Shown here piece by piece: positions 50,293 through 59,832 of a DNA stretch of 64,000 bases (position 1 is the first letter of the stretch; every line of letters begins with the position of its first letter). Below the pieces are notes generated by a model. It was not told where the DNA came from. It saw nothing but the letters and a program-made list of their open reading frames with translations, and did not search any database. A program made the position numbers and the translations under genes. The stretch comes from Rhodococcus sp. 06-462-5 (GTDB lineage Bacteria > Actinomycetota > Actinomycetes > Mycobacteriales > Mycobacteriaceae): assembly GCF_002258315.1 (NCBI RefSeq), contig NZ_NOYD01000029.1:115944-179943 (forward strand). Direction: 5' to 3'.

Positions 50293-51174
50293 ATGAGCAA
50301 GCCCGATACGAGCACCCCTGCAGCAGGACCGATTCGTCAGGCCACCGGCGTCGACGGAGCCAACATCGTCTACCGCGTCAGCGGTGACCCAGCGTCGCGG
50401 CCACTGATCCTGCTGCACGGGTGGGCGCAGAGCTCGGCCTGCTGGGGCGAGGGACTGCTGGCCGACCTGGCGGAGCGTTACCGCGTTCTCGCCGTCGATC
50501 TGCGCGGACACGGCTATTCCGACGCCCCGTCGGACGGTTACGACGACCCGAAGAACTGGGCAGGAGACGTGGCCGCGGTGCTGGCCGCCGAGAACATCAC
50601 CGCCGACGCGGTGCTGCTGGGTTGGTCGTACGGCGGACTGGTGATCTGTGACTACCTCGCCGAACACGGCACGGACGCGGTGGCGGGCATCGTGCTCGTC
50701 GGTGCGATCACCAGCATCGGCAGGGGAGAAGCAGGCGGCCGCGTCGGGACTGCCATGCGCGCGGCGATCCCCGGCGCGATGGCCGAGGAGCCCCGCGTCG
50801 CCATCAAGGCGTTGGGAAGTTTCGGTCATGCGCTCACCGGGCCGACCGAAGGTAAGGGAACGGAAGCGCAGGCGCTGTTCGGGTTGACGCTGTCCACGAG
50901 GCCGCGGGTTCGCGCCGCCCTGTTCGATCGAGCGGTCGGCCACGACGACCTGCTGCGCAGCCTCGACATCCCGGCGTTCGTGCTGCACGGAACGCAGGAC
51001 ACCGTCGTCGACGTCTCTGCCGGACGGCACGCTGCGGAGCTCATTCCCACGGCGGTCGCGTCGTACTGGGATGGCGTCGACCACGGCCCGTTCGTCGCCG
51101 ATCCGCAGCGCTTTTTCACCGAGGTGACCGAGTTCGTGGACGGTCCGAGTCTGCCCGGTCGTCAGAAGGGGTAG
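50293..51174 (+). CDS. Alpha/beta hydrolase
   Basis: A 293-residue soluble alpha/beta-hydrolase: oxyanion region LLHGWAQSSACW, nucleophile elbow GWSYGG, acid GTQDTVVD and base VDHGPF. It resembles haloperoxidase/esterase-type enzymes. It is located between the ROK regulator and mshA. It has no counterpart between Rv0485 and Rv0486 as I recall. The substrate is unknown. Confidence 0.87.
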   Translation: MSKPDTSTPAAGPIRQATGVDGANIVYRVSGDPASRPLILLHGWAQSSACWGEGLLADLAERYRVLAVDLRGHGYSDAPSDGYDDPKNWAGDVAAVLAAENITADAVLLGWSYGGLVICDYLAEHGTDAVAGIVLVGAITSIGRGEAGGRVGTAMRAAIPGAMAEEPRVAIKALGSFGHALTGPTEGKGTEAQALFGLTLSTRPRVRAALFDRAVGHDDLLRSLDIPAFVLHGTQDTVVDVSAGRHAAELIPTAVASYWDGVDHGPFVADPQRFFTEVTEFVDGPSLPGRQKG

Positions 51175-51197
51175 TTATCGAGACGTAATGTGGAGGC

Positions 51198-52541
51198 GTG
51201 CACACTGAGGGAGTGACTGGACGCCAGCTGAACAGGGTCGCTGTGTTGTCCTTGCATACCTCCCCGCTGGCGCAGCCGGGAACGGGCGATGCGGGCGGTA
51301 TGAACGTCTACGTGCTGCAGAGCGCGAAAGAGCTGGCCAAACGGGGCGTGGAGGTCGAGATCTTCACCCGCGCGACGGCGTCGACCGACGCTCCCGTCGT
51401 CGAGGCAGCTCCTGGAGTGCTGGTGCGCAACATCGTCGCGGGCCCGTTCGAGGGGTTGGACAAGCACGATCTGCCCACTCAGCTGTGCGCATTCGCCGCC
51501 GGGGTGCTGCGCGAGGAAGCTCGCCACGAACCCGGTTACTACGACCTGGTGCACTCGCACTACTGGCTCTCGGGTCAGGTCGGCTGGCTGGCGCGCGATC
51601 GCTGGGGAGTGCCGCTGGTGCACACCGCGCACACTCTTGCCGCCGTCAAGAACGCGTCTCTGGCGCAGGGCGACTCGCCCGAGCCCGCGGCGCGTCAGAT
51701 CGGTGAGCAGCAGGTGGTGGCCGAGGCGGATCGGCTGATCGCCAACACCACCGAGGAAGCGAAGTCTCTCGTCGAGATCTACGGCGCGTCGCAGGGTTCG
51801 ATCGACGTGGTTGCGCCGGGAGCCGATCTGGCGCAATACAATCCGGGCGACAAGCTGGCGGCGCGTGCCGAACTCGGACTGAATCCCGACGAGTCGATCG
51901 TCGCGTTCGTCGGACGCATCCAACCGCTCAAGGCCCCCGACGTGCTGATCGCCGCGGCTGCCGAAGTGCTGCAGCGCAATCCGACGACACCACTGCGGGT
52001 CCTCATCGTCGGCGGACCGTCCGGCAGCGGACTGGATCGACCCGACAGCCTGATCGATCTGGCCGAGAACCTCGGGATAACTGCCCGAGTGACGTTCATG
52101 CCGCCGCAGCCGTCGCCGCGCCTGGCCCAGGTCTACCGCGCCGCGGACATCGTCGCCGTGCCGAGCTACAACGAATCGTTCGGCCTGGTCGCGATCGAAG
52201 CCCAGGCCTGCGGAACTCCGGTCCTGGCCGCGGACGTCGGCGGGCTCGGCGTAGCGGTGCGATCGGGCGAGACCGGACGCCTGGTGCAGGGGCACCGCAC
52301 CGAGGACTGGGCGGATGCGCTCTCGTCCATGCTGGCGGACCCAGTTGCCTTGGCCGACATGGCGACCGCAGCACCGCGGCACGCCCGCAACTTCTCGTGG
52401 GAGCATACCGCCGACGGACTCATCGAGAGCTACCGGCAGGCCAAGTTCCACTTCGATCGAGGCGAGGGACCGAGCGAGTTCTCTCCGCGACGCGTCCGAG
52501 GATTGTCGAAACTACGCAGATCAGGAGCTGTGACTGCATGA
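51198..52541 (+). CDS. mshA: D-inositol-3-phosphate glycosyltransferase
   Basis: A 447-residue GT4-type glycosyltransferase for the first step of mycothiol synthesis: UDP-GlcNAc plus 1L-myo-inositol-1-phosphate. The N-terminal loop [19 protein letters not shown] is diagnostic for Msh[12 protein letters not shown] lies near residue 120 and the UDP-sugar site [21 protein letters not shown] near 320. The GTG start is six bases after TAATGT (51186-51191), suggesting a separate leaderless promoter besides read-through from the ROK gene. The stop overlaps the ybjN-like start. Mycothiol buffers redox state and stores cysteine. Confidence 0.97.
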   Translation: MHTEGVTGRQLNRVAVLSLHTSPLAQPGTGDAGGMNVYVLQSAKELAKRGVEVEIFTRATASTDAPVVEAAPGVLVRNIVAGPFEGLDKHDLPTQLCAFAAGVLREEARHEPGYYDLVHSHYWLSGQVGWLARDRWGVPLVHTAHTLAAVKNASLAQGDSPEPAARQIGEQQVVAEADRLIANTTEEAKSLVEIYGASQGSIDVVAPGADLAQYNPGDKLAARAELGLNPDESIVAFVGRIQPLKAPDVLIAAAAEVLQRNPTTPLRVLIVGGPSGSGLDRPDSLIDLAENLGITARVTFMPPQPSPRLAQVYRAADIVAVPSYNESFGLVAIEAQACGTPVLAADVGGLGVAVRSGETGRLVQGHRTEDWADALSSMLADPVALADMATAAPRHARNFSWEHTADGLIESYRQAKFHFDRGEGPSEFSPRRVRGLSKLRRSGAVTA

Positions 52542-53035
52542 GCGAGACTGCCGAACTGATCGACCGGGCACTGAAGGAACGCGAGCTGGACTACACCCGG
52601 CGGGGCGAGGTGTTCACCGTCGAGCTGCCGGGGGAACGCAAACTCAAGACGACGACGATGCTGACCGTCGGGCATCACGGGGTGCGCATCGAGGCGTTCG
52701 TATGCCGCAAACCCGACGAGAACTTCGAGGGCGTCTACAAGTACCTGCTGCGGCGCAACCGTCGCCTGTACGGGGTTCACTACACGATCGACAAGGTCGG
52801 CGATATCTACCTCGTGGGCCGAATGTCGTTGCACGCCGTCAACGGTGACGAACTCGATCGCATTCTCGGCCAGACCTTGGAGGCGGCCGACGGCGATTTC
52901 AACGTGCTGCTCGAACTGGGCTTCGCGGAGTCCATCAAACGGGAATGGGCGTGGCGGGTCTCGCGCGGCGAATCGTTGGCGAATCTGAAAGCGTTCGAGC
53001 ACCTGGTGGAAGCAGGTAAGGCCGAGCAAGCGTAA
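52538..53035 (+). CDS. YbjN-domain protein
   Basis: A 165-residue protein with the YbjN/type III-chaperone-like alpha/beta fold ([39 protein letters not shown]). It overlaps mshA by four bases (ATGA) and has CAGGAG upstream; it corresponds to Rv0487. YbjN in enterobacteria is a sensory/stress regulator; here it is tied to the mycothiol gene by coupling. Confidence 0.88.
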   Translation: MSETAELIDRALKERELDYTRRGEVFTVELPGERKLKTTTMLTVGHHGVRIEAFVCRKPDENFEGVYKYLLRRNRRLYGVHYTIDKVGDIYLVGRMSLHAVNGDELDRILGQTLEAADGDFNVLLELGFAESIKREWAWRVSRGESLANLKAFEHLVEAGKAEQA

Positions 53036-53093
53036 CTCGCTCGAAATGGGTCGGTGTCGCTGCCCGTAACGTCCGGTTCCTAGCCTGACACTC

Positions 53094-54554
53094 ATGACCA
53101 GGCCCGAGGACGCCCGCCCACCGGTGCTGCAGATGTTCGGTTACGGTCTGCAACACATCCTCTCGATGTTCGGTGGCGTCATCGCCGTACCGATCATCGT
53201 CGGCGGAGCGGCCGGACTCTCGGGGGCCGATCAGGCCCTGCTGATCTCCTGCGCGCTGTTCATCAGTGGCGTGGCCACGGTGTTGCAAACGATCGGCATC
53301 CCGTTCTTCGGCTCGCAACTGCCGCTGGTGCAGGGTATTTCGTTCGCATCGGTCTCGACGGTTCTCACGATCATCGCCAGCGCGGACGACGGGCGCACCG
53401 GACTGCGCACGGTGCTCGGAGCTGTTCTGGTGGCCGCGCTGATCGGATTGGCGATCGCCCCGTTCTTCTCCAAGATCGTCCGCTTCTTCCCGCCGCTGGT
53501 GACCGGCAGCATCATCACCGTCATCGGACTGTCGCTGATGCCCGTGGCCGCGCGCTGGATCACCGGCCAGGAAATGGTGGGCGGTGCGCCGAACCCGAAC
53601 TATCTGGACCCCGGCAACATCGGGTTGGCGATGTTCACCCTCCTCGCCGTGCTGGTGATGACCAAGATTCCCGGACTGTCGCGGTTGTCGATCCTGCTCG
53701 GACTCGTCGTCGGCACCGTCGCGGCGCTCATCGTCGGCAAGACCGACTTCGACGGCGTCGCCGACGCGTCCGTGGTGGCCGTCCCGACACCCTTCGCCTT
53801 CGGCTCACCGATATTCGCGATCGGCGCGATCGTGTCGATGACCATCGTGATCCTGGTGATCATGGTCGAGACCACCGCCGACATCCTCGCCGTCGGCGAA
53901 GTGGTCGGAACCGACGTCGACTCCAAGCGTGTCGGCGACGGCCTGCGCGCCGACATGGTGTCCTCCGCCGTCGCCCCGATCTTCAACACGTTCCCGGCCA
54001 CGGCCTTCGCGCAGAACGTCGGCCTGGTCGCGATGACCGGTATCAAGAGCCGCTTCGTCGTCGCGATGGGCGGTGGCGTGCTTGCGCTGCTGGGCCTTTC
54101 GCCGATTCTCGCGGCCGTCGTCGGGGTCGTCCCGCTTCCGGTCCTCGGCGGCGCCGGCATCGCGCTGTTCGGAACCGTCGCCGCCAGCGGGATCCGCACC
54201 CTCGGCAAGGTGAACTACGACAACAACTCCAACGTCGTCATCGTGGCGGTGACCTTGGCGTTCGGTCTCATACCCGTTGTCGCGAGCGACTTCTGGGACG
54301 AGTTCCCGGACTGGTTCGTCACGATCTTCCACTCCGGAATCAGTGCCGCCAGCATCGTCGCGGTGGTACTCAACGTATTCTTCAACGTGTTCAAGCCCGG
54401 TACTCCGCCGAACCCCTCGGTGGTGGCAGCGGGGCCGGCAGTGATGGTGCGTGAGGACGAAGCACGAATACTCCGTGAAGGCGGCAGCTTGCCCGACGAT
54501 CGCTCGACCGCAAAGGCCGAACCGGACGAGGCCGGGCCCGACAGGGACGCCTGA
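53094..54554 (+). CDS. NCS2-family nucleobase:cation symporter
   Basis: A 486-residue permease with about twelve to fourteen membrane segments and NCS2 features: LQHILSMFGGVIAVPIIVGG near the N-terminus, VQGISFASV near 80, and the substrate-site segment ETTADILAVGEVVG near 265. It imports uracil, xanthine or urate with protons. TAGCCT seven bases upstream of the ATG (53081-53086) suggests a leaderless start. It precedes a nucleoside ABC importer operon, so both belong to nucleobase/nucleoside uptake. Confidence 0.92.
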   Translation: MTRPEDARPPVLQMFGYGLQHILSMFGGVIAVPIIVGGAAGLSGADQALLISCALFISGVATVLQTIGIPFFGSQLPLVQGISFASVSTVLTIIASADDGRTGLRTVLGAVLVAALIGLAIAPFFSKIVRFFPPLVTGSIITVIGLSLMPVAARWITGQEMVGGAPNPNYLDPGNIGLAMFTLLAVLVMTKIPGLSRLSILLGLVVGTVAALIVGKTDFDGVADASVVAVPTPFAFGSPIFAIGAIVSMTIVILVIMVETTADILAVGEVVGTDVDSKRVGDGLRADMVSSAVAPIFNTFPATAFAQNVGLVAMTGIKSRFVVAMGGGVLALLGLSPILAAVVGVVPLPVLGGAGIALFGTVAASGIRTLGKVNYDNNSNVVIVAVTLAFGLIPVVASDFWDEFPDWFVTIFHSGISAASIVAVVLNVFFNVFKPGTPPNPSVVAAGPAVMVREDEARILREGGSLPDDRSTAKAEPDEAGPDRDA

Positions 54555-54629
54555 CCGAAATCCTGCGCACCCTCGCCCGCGCGAGTAGCGTCCCGACCCA
54601 GACGAAGTACACCTAAATTGGAGGACATC

Positions 54630-55721
54630 TTGTCATTCGTTACCCGCACGAGTACGCGGAAGGCAGCACTCGGCGGCGTCGCGTCGCTCGGTGCCATCGC
54701 CCTGATCGCAGGCTGTGGATCTGCCCCCGAAGACGAAGGATCGGGCGGAGGCGGATCGAGTGACTTCCTGCCCTGCATGGTCTCCGACAGTGGCGGATTC
54801 GACGACAAGTCGTTCAACCAGCTCGGGTTCGAGGGACTGACCGAGGCCTCCGAAGAGCTCGGCGTCGAGCCGCGCACCGTCGAGTCCGCATCGCCCACCG
54901 ACTACGGCCCCAACATCAACAACCTCGTCGATCAGGGCTGCAACCTCATCGTCACCGTCGGATTCGATCTGGCCGACGCCACCAAGGTGGCAGCCGAGGC
55001 CAACTCCGACATCGACTTCGCGATCATCGACGACTCCACGATCGATCTGCCGAACGTCAAGCCGCTGACCTACGACGCGTCGCAGTCCGCATTCCTCGCC
55101 GGCTACGCGGCCGCGAGCTACAGCACCACCGGAGTTGTCGGTACGTTCGGTGGCTCCCAGTTGCCGACCGTCACCATCTTCATGGACGGGTTCGCCGACG
55201 GCGTGAACTACTTCAACGAGCAGAAGGGCGAGGCGGTCCGTGTCATCGGCTGGGACGTGGCCTCGCAGAACGGCTCGTTCACCGGCGGATTCACCGCCAA
55301 CGAGGTCGCGAAGAACACCGCCCAGGGTCTGATCGACCAGAACGCGGACGTCATCTTCCCGGTCGGCGGTCCCATCTATCAGAGTGCGGCACAGGCCATT
55401 CGCGACTCCTCGCGTCCCGTCGCCCTCATCGGTGCCGACGCCGACGTCTTCGAATCCGACCCCTCGGTCGGTGACCTGCTGCTCACCTCTGTGACCAAGG
55501 GACTCAAGACCAGTGTGGACGAGGTCGTCGCCAACTCCGGTGCCGATGCGTTCGACAACACCCCGTACGTGGGCACGCTCGAGAACGACGGAGTCGGTAT
55601 CGCACCGTTCCACGACTTCGAGTCGAAGGTCGACCCCGCGCTGCAGGGCGAGCTGGACACGATCAAGGCCGGCATCATCGACGGGTCCATCACCGTCGAG
55701 TCGCCGTCGGCACCCAAGTAG
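54630..55721 (+). CDS. BMP-family nucleoside-binding lipoprotein
   Basis: A 363-residue binding lipoprotein. The signal ends LGAIALIAGCGS, followed by a Gly/Glu linker and a Med/BMP fold (SGGFDDKSFNQLGFEGL; later VGPIYQ-like FPVGGPIYQSAAQ and GADADVFE). It binds purine/pyrimidine nucleosides outside the cell. The TTG at 54630 is chosen because GGAGG lies five bases upstream; the upstream TTG at 54618 falls inside that site. It leads the BMP-ATPase-permease-permease operon. Confidence 0.9.
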   Translation: MSFVTRTSTRKAALGGVASLGAIALIAGCGSAPEDEGSGGGGSSDFLPCMVSDSGGFDDKSFNQLGFEGLTEASEELGVEPRTVESASPTDYGPNINNLVDQGCNLIVTVGFDLADATKVAAEANSDIDFAIIDDSTIDLPNVKPLTYDASQSAFLAGYAAASYSTTGVVGTFGGSQLPTVTIFMDGFADGVNYFNEQKGEAVRVIGWDVASQNGSFTGGFTANEVAKNTAQGLIDQNADVIFPVGGPIYQSAAQAIRDSSRPVALIGADADVFESDPSVGDLLLTSVTKGLKTSVDEVVANSGADAFDNTPYVGTLENDGVGIAPFHDFESKVDPALQGELDTIKAGIIDGSITVESPSAPK

Positions 55722-55743
55722 CACCAAGCGGTCGTAAAGGGAT

Positions 55744-57246
55744 ATGAAGCTCGAACTTCGCGGTATCACCAAACGATTCGGCTCGTTGATCGCCAACGAC
55801 CACATCGATCTGAGCGTCGAATCCGGCGAGATCCACTGTCTCCTCGGCGAGAACGGTGCAGGCAAGTCCACGTTGATGAACGTGCTCAGTGGCCTGTATC
55901 GCGCCGAGGAAGGCCAGATCCTGCTCGACGACGTCGAGCAGAACTTCGCCGGACCGGGCGAGGCGATGACCGCCGGAATCGGCATGGTGCATCAGCACTT
56001 CATGTTGATTCCGGTGTTCACCGTCGCCGAGAACATCGTGCTCGGTAACGAAACCACCTCTCTCGGTGGACGACTCGACCTCGTGGCAGCGCGGAAGCTG
56101 GTGCGGGAGATATCCGCGAGGTTCGGCTTCGACCTCGATCCCGATGCTCTCGTCGACGACCTCCCCGTCGGCGTGCAGCAGCGGGTCGAGATCGTCAAAG
56201 CACTCTCTCGTGAGGCCAAGGTGCTCGTGTTCGACGAGCCGACGGCCGTCCTGACGCCGCAGGAAACCGACGATCTGATGCGGATCATGCGGGAACTCGC
56301 GGCTTCGGGAACCACGATCGTCTTCATCACCCACAAGCTGCGCGAAGTACGCGAAGTCGCCGACAAGATCACCGTCATCCGGCTCGGCAAGGTCGTCGGC
56401 GAAGCGAAGCCGACCGCCAGCAACACCGAGCTCGCCGCACTGATGGTGGGACGCGATGTGCAGCTGACCGTCTCGAAGGACCCGGCCACGCCGGGGGACG
56501 CGGCACTGGTGATCGAGAACCTGTCGGTGTTCGATGCCCAGGGCAACAAGACCGTCGACGACGTCAGCCTCGAAGTCGCGGCGGGGGAGATCCTCGCCAT
56601 CGCAGGCGTACAGGGCAACGGTCAGACCGAATTCGTCGAAGCCCTACTCGGGTTGCAGGACAACGTATCCGGCAAGATCAGTCTCGACGGCAACTCGCTC
56701 GTCGGGTCGACGGTGCAGGACGTGCTCGACGCAGGCGTCGGCTTCGTCCCCGAGGACCGAACCGTCGACGGACTGGTGGGCGAATTCTCCATCGCCGAGA
56801 ACCTGATGCTCGATCGCTCCAACAGCTTGCCGTTCGTGCGACGCGGCGCGGTGCAACGCGACTATCTGAACACGTTCGCGTCGGAGAAGCTCGGCGAATT
56901 CGACGTCCGCGCACCGGGAATCGGCACCGCCGTCGGCCGCCTCTCCGGTGGCAACCAGCAGAAGGTGGTGCTCGCGCGGGAACTGAGCCGCGATCTGCGA
57001 CTGTTCGTCGCAGCGCAGCCGACTCGCGGAATCGACGTCGGATCCATCGAATTCGTGCACAAGCGCATCGTCGCCACCCGGGACTCGGGGATCCCGGTCA
57101 TCGTGGTGTCGAGCGAACTGGATGAGGTTGCCGCACTGGCCGACCGCATCGCCGTCATGTATCGAGGAGCAATCGTGGGAATCGTCCCCGGGGATACGTC
57201 CCGCGAAACACTCGGCTTGATGATGGGCGGTGAGCGTGGTGAATAG
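55744..57246 (+). CDS. Nucleoside ABC transporter ATP-binding protein (two ABC domains)
   Basis: A 500-residue double ABC ATPase. The first domain is canonical: Walker A GENGAGKST, Walker B VLVFDEPTAVL, switch FITHK. The second has a degenerate Walker A (AGVQGNGQTE), a signature LSGGNQQK, and FVAAQPTRG in place of a normal Walker B. This asymmetry is normal for simple-sugar/nucleoside importers (RbsA, NupO-like). It energises the two permeases encoded next. Confidence 0.92.
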   Translation: MKLELRGITKRFGSLIANDHIDLSVESGEIHCLLGENGAGKSTLMNVLSGLYRAEEGQILLDDVEQNFAGPGEAMTAGIGMVHQHFMLIPVFTVAENIVLGNETTSLGGRLDLVAARKLVREISARFGFDLDPDALVDDLPVGVQQRVEIVKALSREAKVLVFDEPTAVLTPQETDDLMRIMRELAASGTTIVFITHKLREVREVADKITVIRLGKVVGEAKPTASNTELAALMVGRDVQLTVSKDPATPGDAALVIENLSVFDAQGNKTVDDVSLEVAAGEILAIAGVQGNGQTEFVEALLGLQDNVSGKISLDGNSLVGSTVQDVLDAGVGFVPEDRTVDGLVGEFSIAENLMLDRSNSLPFVRRGAVQRDYLNTFASEKLGEFDVRAPGIGTAVGRLSGGNQQKVVLARELSRDLRLFVAAQPTRGIDVGSIEFVHKRIVATRDSGIPVIVVSSELDEVAALADRIAVMYRGAIVGIVPGDTSRETLGLMMGGERGE

Positions 57247-58459
57247 CGCCGAGCAGCCCTCGAAGTCGCATGTCGTTCTGCGGCAGATCTTCACCGGCAG
57301 CGCGATCATCTCGGTTCTCGCGGTTCTGCTCGCGCTGATCGTCGGTGCGGTGCTCATCGCCGCCACCAACTCCGGCGTGCAGGAATCGGCCGGGTACTTC
57401 TTCTCCCGTCCCTCGGACATGCTGAAAGCGATCTGGGATTCCGTCTCCGGTGCGTACTCGTCGCTGTTCCAGGGCTCGGTGTACAACTTCCGGCGTCCCG
57501 GATTCGAGAACGGCATCCGGCCGCTGATGGAGACGCTGACGTTTGCGACCCCGCTGATCGTCGCGGGACTCGGTGTGGCACTGGCCTTCCGCGTCGGCAT
57601 GTTCAACATCGGTGGCCGAGGCCAGATGCTCATCGCATCGGCATGCGCAGGCTGGGTGGGCTTCGGAGTGAACCTGCCCGCCGGCATCCACCTGCTGGTG
57701 GCCGTCGTCGCCGGAGTCCTGGGCGGTGCAGTGTGGGGCGGTATTGCCGGATTCCTCAAGGCGCGCACCGGCGCTCACGAAGTGATCGTCACCATCATGC
57801 TCAACTACATCGCGTTCTATCTCGTTGCCTACTTGTTGCGCACCCCCGGTGCTCTGCAGGCGCCCGGATCGAACAATCCCAAGACCGCGCCCATCGCGTC
57901 GACTGCGGTGTTCCCCAAGCTGTTCGGCGACCGCTACAGCCTGCATCTCGGATTCGTGCTGGTGATCATTGTGACGATCGCGGTGTGGTGGCTGCTCGAG
58001 CGATCGAGTCTCGGGTTCCGCTTCCGCGCCGTCGGCGAGAATCCCCACGCCTCGCGCGTCGCCGGTATGAACGTCAACCGGATCTACCTGTACGCGATGA
58101 TCCTGTCGGGCGCGCTGGTCGGCTTGGCCGGAGTGGCGCAGGTGCTCGGCACCGTCACCACCGGCTTCAGTGCGGACATCGACGCCGGAATCGGATTCGA
58201 CGCCATCACCGTCGCACTGCTCGGCCGATCGAAACCCTGGGGAGTGTTCTTCGCGGGAATCCTGTTCGGCGCGTTCAAGGCCGGCGGGTTCGCCATGCAG
58301 GCAGCCGAGGGCGTACCCATCGACATCGTGCTCGTCGTGCAGTCGGTGATCGTACTGTTCATCGCTGCGCCGCCACTGGTTCGAGCGGTGTTCCGATTGC
58401 CCAAACCAGGTGAAGAGAAACTCGCGAAAGCCGAGACCGCGAAGGTGGGTGCACTGTGA
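57230..58459 (+). CDS. Nucleoside ABC transporter permease
   Basis: A permease of about 409 residues (BPD_transp_2 type) with about ten membrane segments and the family stretch GVALAFRVGMFNIGGRGQML near residue 115. It overlaps the ATPase gene end. Three in-frame GTG codons (57230, 57236 and 57239) are possible starts. It pairs with the next permease to form the membrane channel. Confidence 0.9.
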   Translation: MSVVNSAEQPSKSHVVLRQIFTGSAIISVLAVLLALIVGAVLIAATNSGVQESAGYFFSRPSDMLKAIWDSVSGAYSSLFQGSVYNFRRPGFENGIRPLMETLTFATPLIVAGLGVALAFRVGMFNIGGRGQMLIASACAGWVGFGVNLPAGIHLLVAVVAGVLGGAVWGGIAGFLKARTGAHEVIVTIMLNYIAFYLVAYLLRTPGALQAPGSNNPKTAPIASTAVFPKLFGDRYSLHLGFVLVIIVTIAVWWLLERSSLGFRFRAVGENPHASRVAGMNVNRIYLYAMILSGALVGLAGVAQVLGTVTTGFSADIDAGIGFDAITVALLGRSKPWGVFFAGILFGAFKAGGFAMQAAEGVPIDIVLVVQSVIVLFIAAPPLVRAVFRLPKPGEEKLAKAETAKVGAL

Positions 58460-59733
58460 CCACCTCTACCGAGTCCGTCGGTGCCCCCGCCGAGGCGGTA
58501 CTGGGTCGTAGCTGGAAGGTGCCGACGATCCTCGGGGTCGTGACCCTGCTCGCCCTGGTGCTGTTCGTCGTCAAGAAGGGCTCGGGGACAAGCACATTCG
58601 CCTTGGCGTCGGAGGACGACTTCTTCGCCCTGCCGGCCGTAAGCGTGCCGTCGTTCGGTACCGGTCTGGTCGTGGTCGTGTTGTTGGCCGTCATCACCGC
58701 GTACGCGGCGTTCCTCGCCTCGGAGTACCGCTCGACGCCATTGTGGCTGCTCGCAGTGTTCGCTGTGCTGTTCGTCTTCGGATTCCTGGCCTGGGCAGCG
58801 GATGGTGAGACCATCCCCGTTCCCGGATTGCTCATCGGCGCAGTCGCTCTGAGCACCCCACTGATCTTCGGCGCGATGGGCGGCGTGATCTCCGAGCGCG
58901 TCGGCGTCATCAACATCGCCATCGAAGGACAGTTGCTGGCAGGTGCTTTCGTCAGCGCCGTCGTCGCGTCGATCACCGGGTCCACGTACGTCGCGCTACT
59001 CGCCGCACTGATTGCCGGCGCGTTGACCGCGTCCCTGTTGGCCGTGTTCTCGATCCGCTACTTCGTCAACCAGGTCATCGTGGGTGTGGTGCTCAACGTG
59101 CTGGTCGTCGGACTGACCAGCTTCCTGTACTCGGTGGTGCTCACCAAGAACACCGAGACACTCAACTCACCACCGCGCTTCGCGCGCATCGACATTCCGG
59201 TGCTCTCGCAGATTCCGATTCTCGGCCCGGTGCTGTTCCGGCAGACACTCATCGTGTACCTGATGTACATCGCCGTCGCACTCGTGTTCTTCGGGCTGTT
59301 CCACACCAAGTGGGGTCTGCGACTGCGTGCCGTGGGTGAACATCCGCAAGCTGCCGACACCGTCGGAATCAACGTGGCCCGCACCCGCTTCTGGAACGTC
59401 TGCCTCGCCGGTGCCATCGCCGGACTCGGTGGCGCGTACTTCACCCTGGGTTCGGTCGGAGCGTTCGGCAAGGAGATGACGGCCGGTGCCGGCTACATCG
59501 CACTCGCCGCCGTGATCTTCGGTCGGTGGGATCCGGTACGCGCGACGTTGGCCGCACTGCTGTTCGGATTCGCGTCGAACCTGCAGAACGTACTGGGCAT
59601 CATCGGCTCGCCGGTACCCAGCGAATTCATGCTGATGCTGCCGTACGTGGTGACCATTTTCGCCGTCGCGGGCCTGGTGGGCCACGTGCGGGGACCGGCC
59701 GCGGCGGGCAAACCGTATGCGTCGCGAAGTTAG
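58456..59733 (+). CDS. Nucleoside ABC transporter permease
   Basis: A 425-residue permease, paralogous to the gene before it, with an extra N-terminal set of membrane segments and the core MGGVISERVGVINIAIEGQLL near residue 140. It starts at a GTG overlapping the previous stop (GTGA). It is the last gene of the importer operon; no terminator-like hairpin is obvious in the 99 bases that follow. Confidence 0.9.
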   Translation: MTTSTESVGAPAEAVLGRSWKVPTILGVVTLLALVLFVVKKGSGTSTFALASEDDFFALPAVSVPSFGTGLVVVVLLAVITAYAAFLASEYRSTPLWLLAVFAVLFVFGFLAWAADGETIPVPGLLIGAVALSTPLIFGAMGGVISERVGVINIAIEGQLLAGAFVSAVVASITGSTYVALLAALIAGALTASLLAVFSIRYFVNQVIVGVVLNVLVVGLTSFLYSVVLTKNTETLNSPPRFARIDIPVLSQIPILGPVLFRQTLIVYLMYIAVALVFFGLFHTKWGLRLRAVGEHPQAADTVGINVARTRFWNVCLAGAIAGLGGAYFTLGSVGAFGKEMTAGAGYIALAAVIFGRWDPVRATLAALLFGFASNLQNVLGIIGSPVPSEFMLMLPYVVTIFAVAGLVGHVRGPAAAGKPYASRS

Positions 59734-59773
59734 CGCCCCCGCTACCTGACTCGGCGGTAGGGTCGCTGTCCGT

Positions 59774-59789
59774 TGTGACCGCTTTCACT
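59774..59789. promoter_or_regulatory. Near-consensus Crp/GlxR site before the acyl-CoA ligase gene
   Basis: TGTGACCGCTTTCACT matches TGTGA-N6-TCACA except for the last base, 44 bases upstream of the start. Tentative. Confidence 0.3.
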
Positions 59790-59832
59790 GTAGGGTTCGG
59801 TCATTGTTGCCGCAGTTTTTCGAAGGAGAGCC

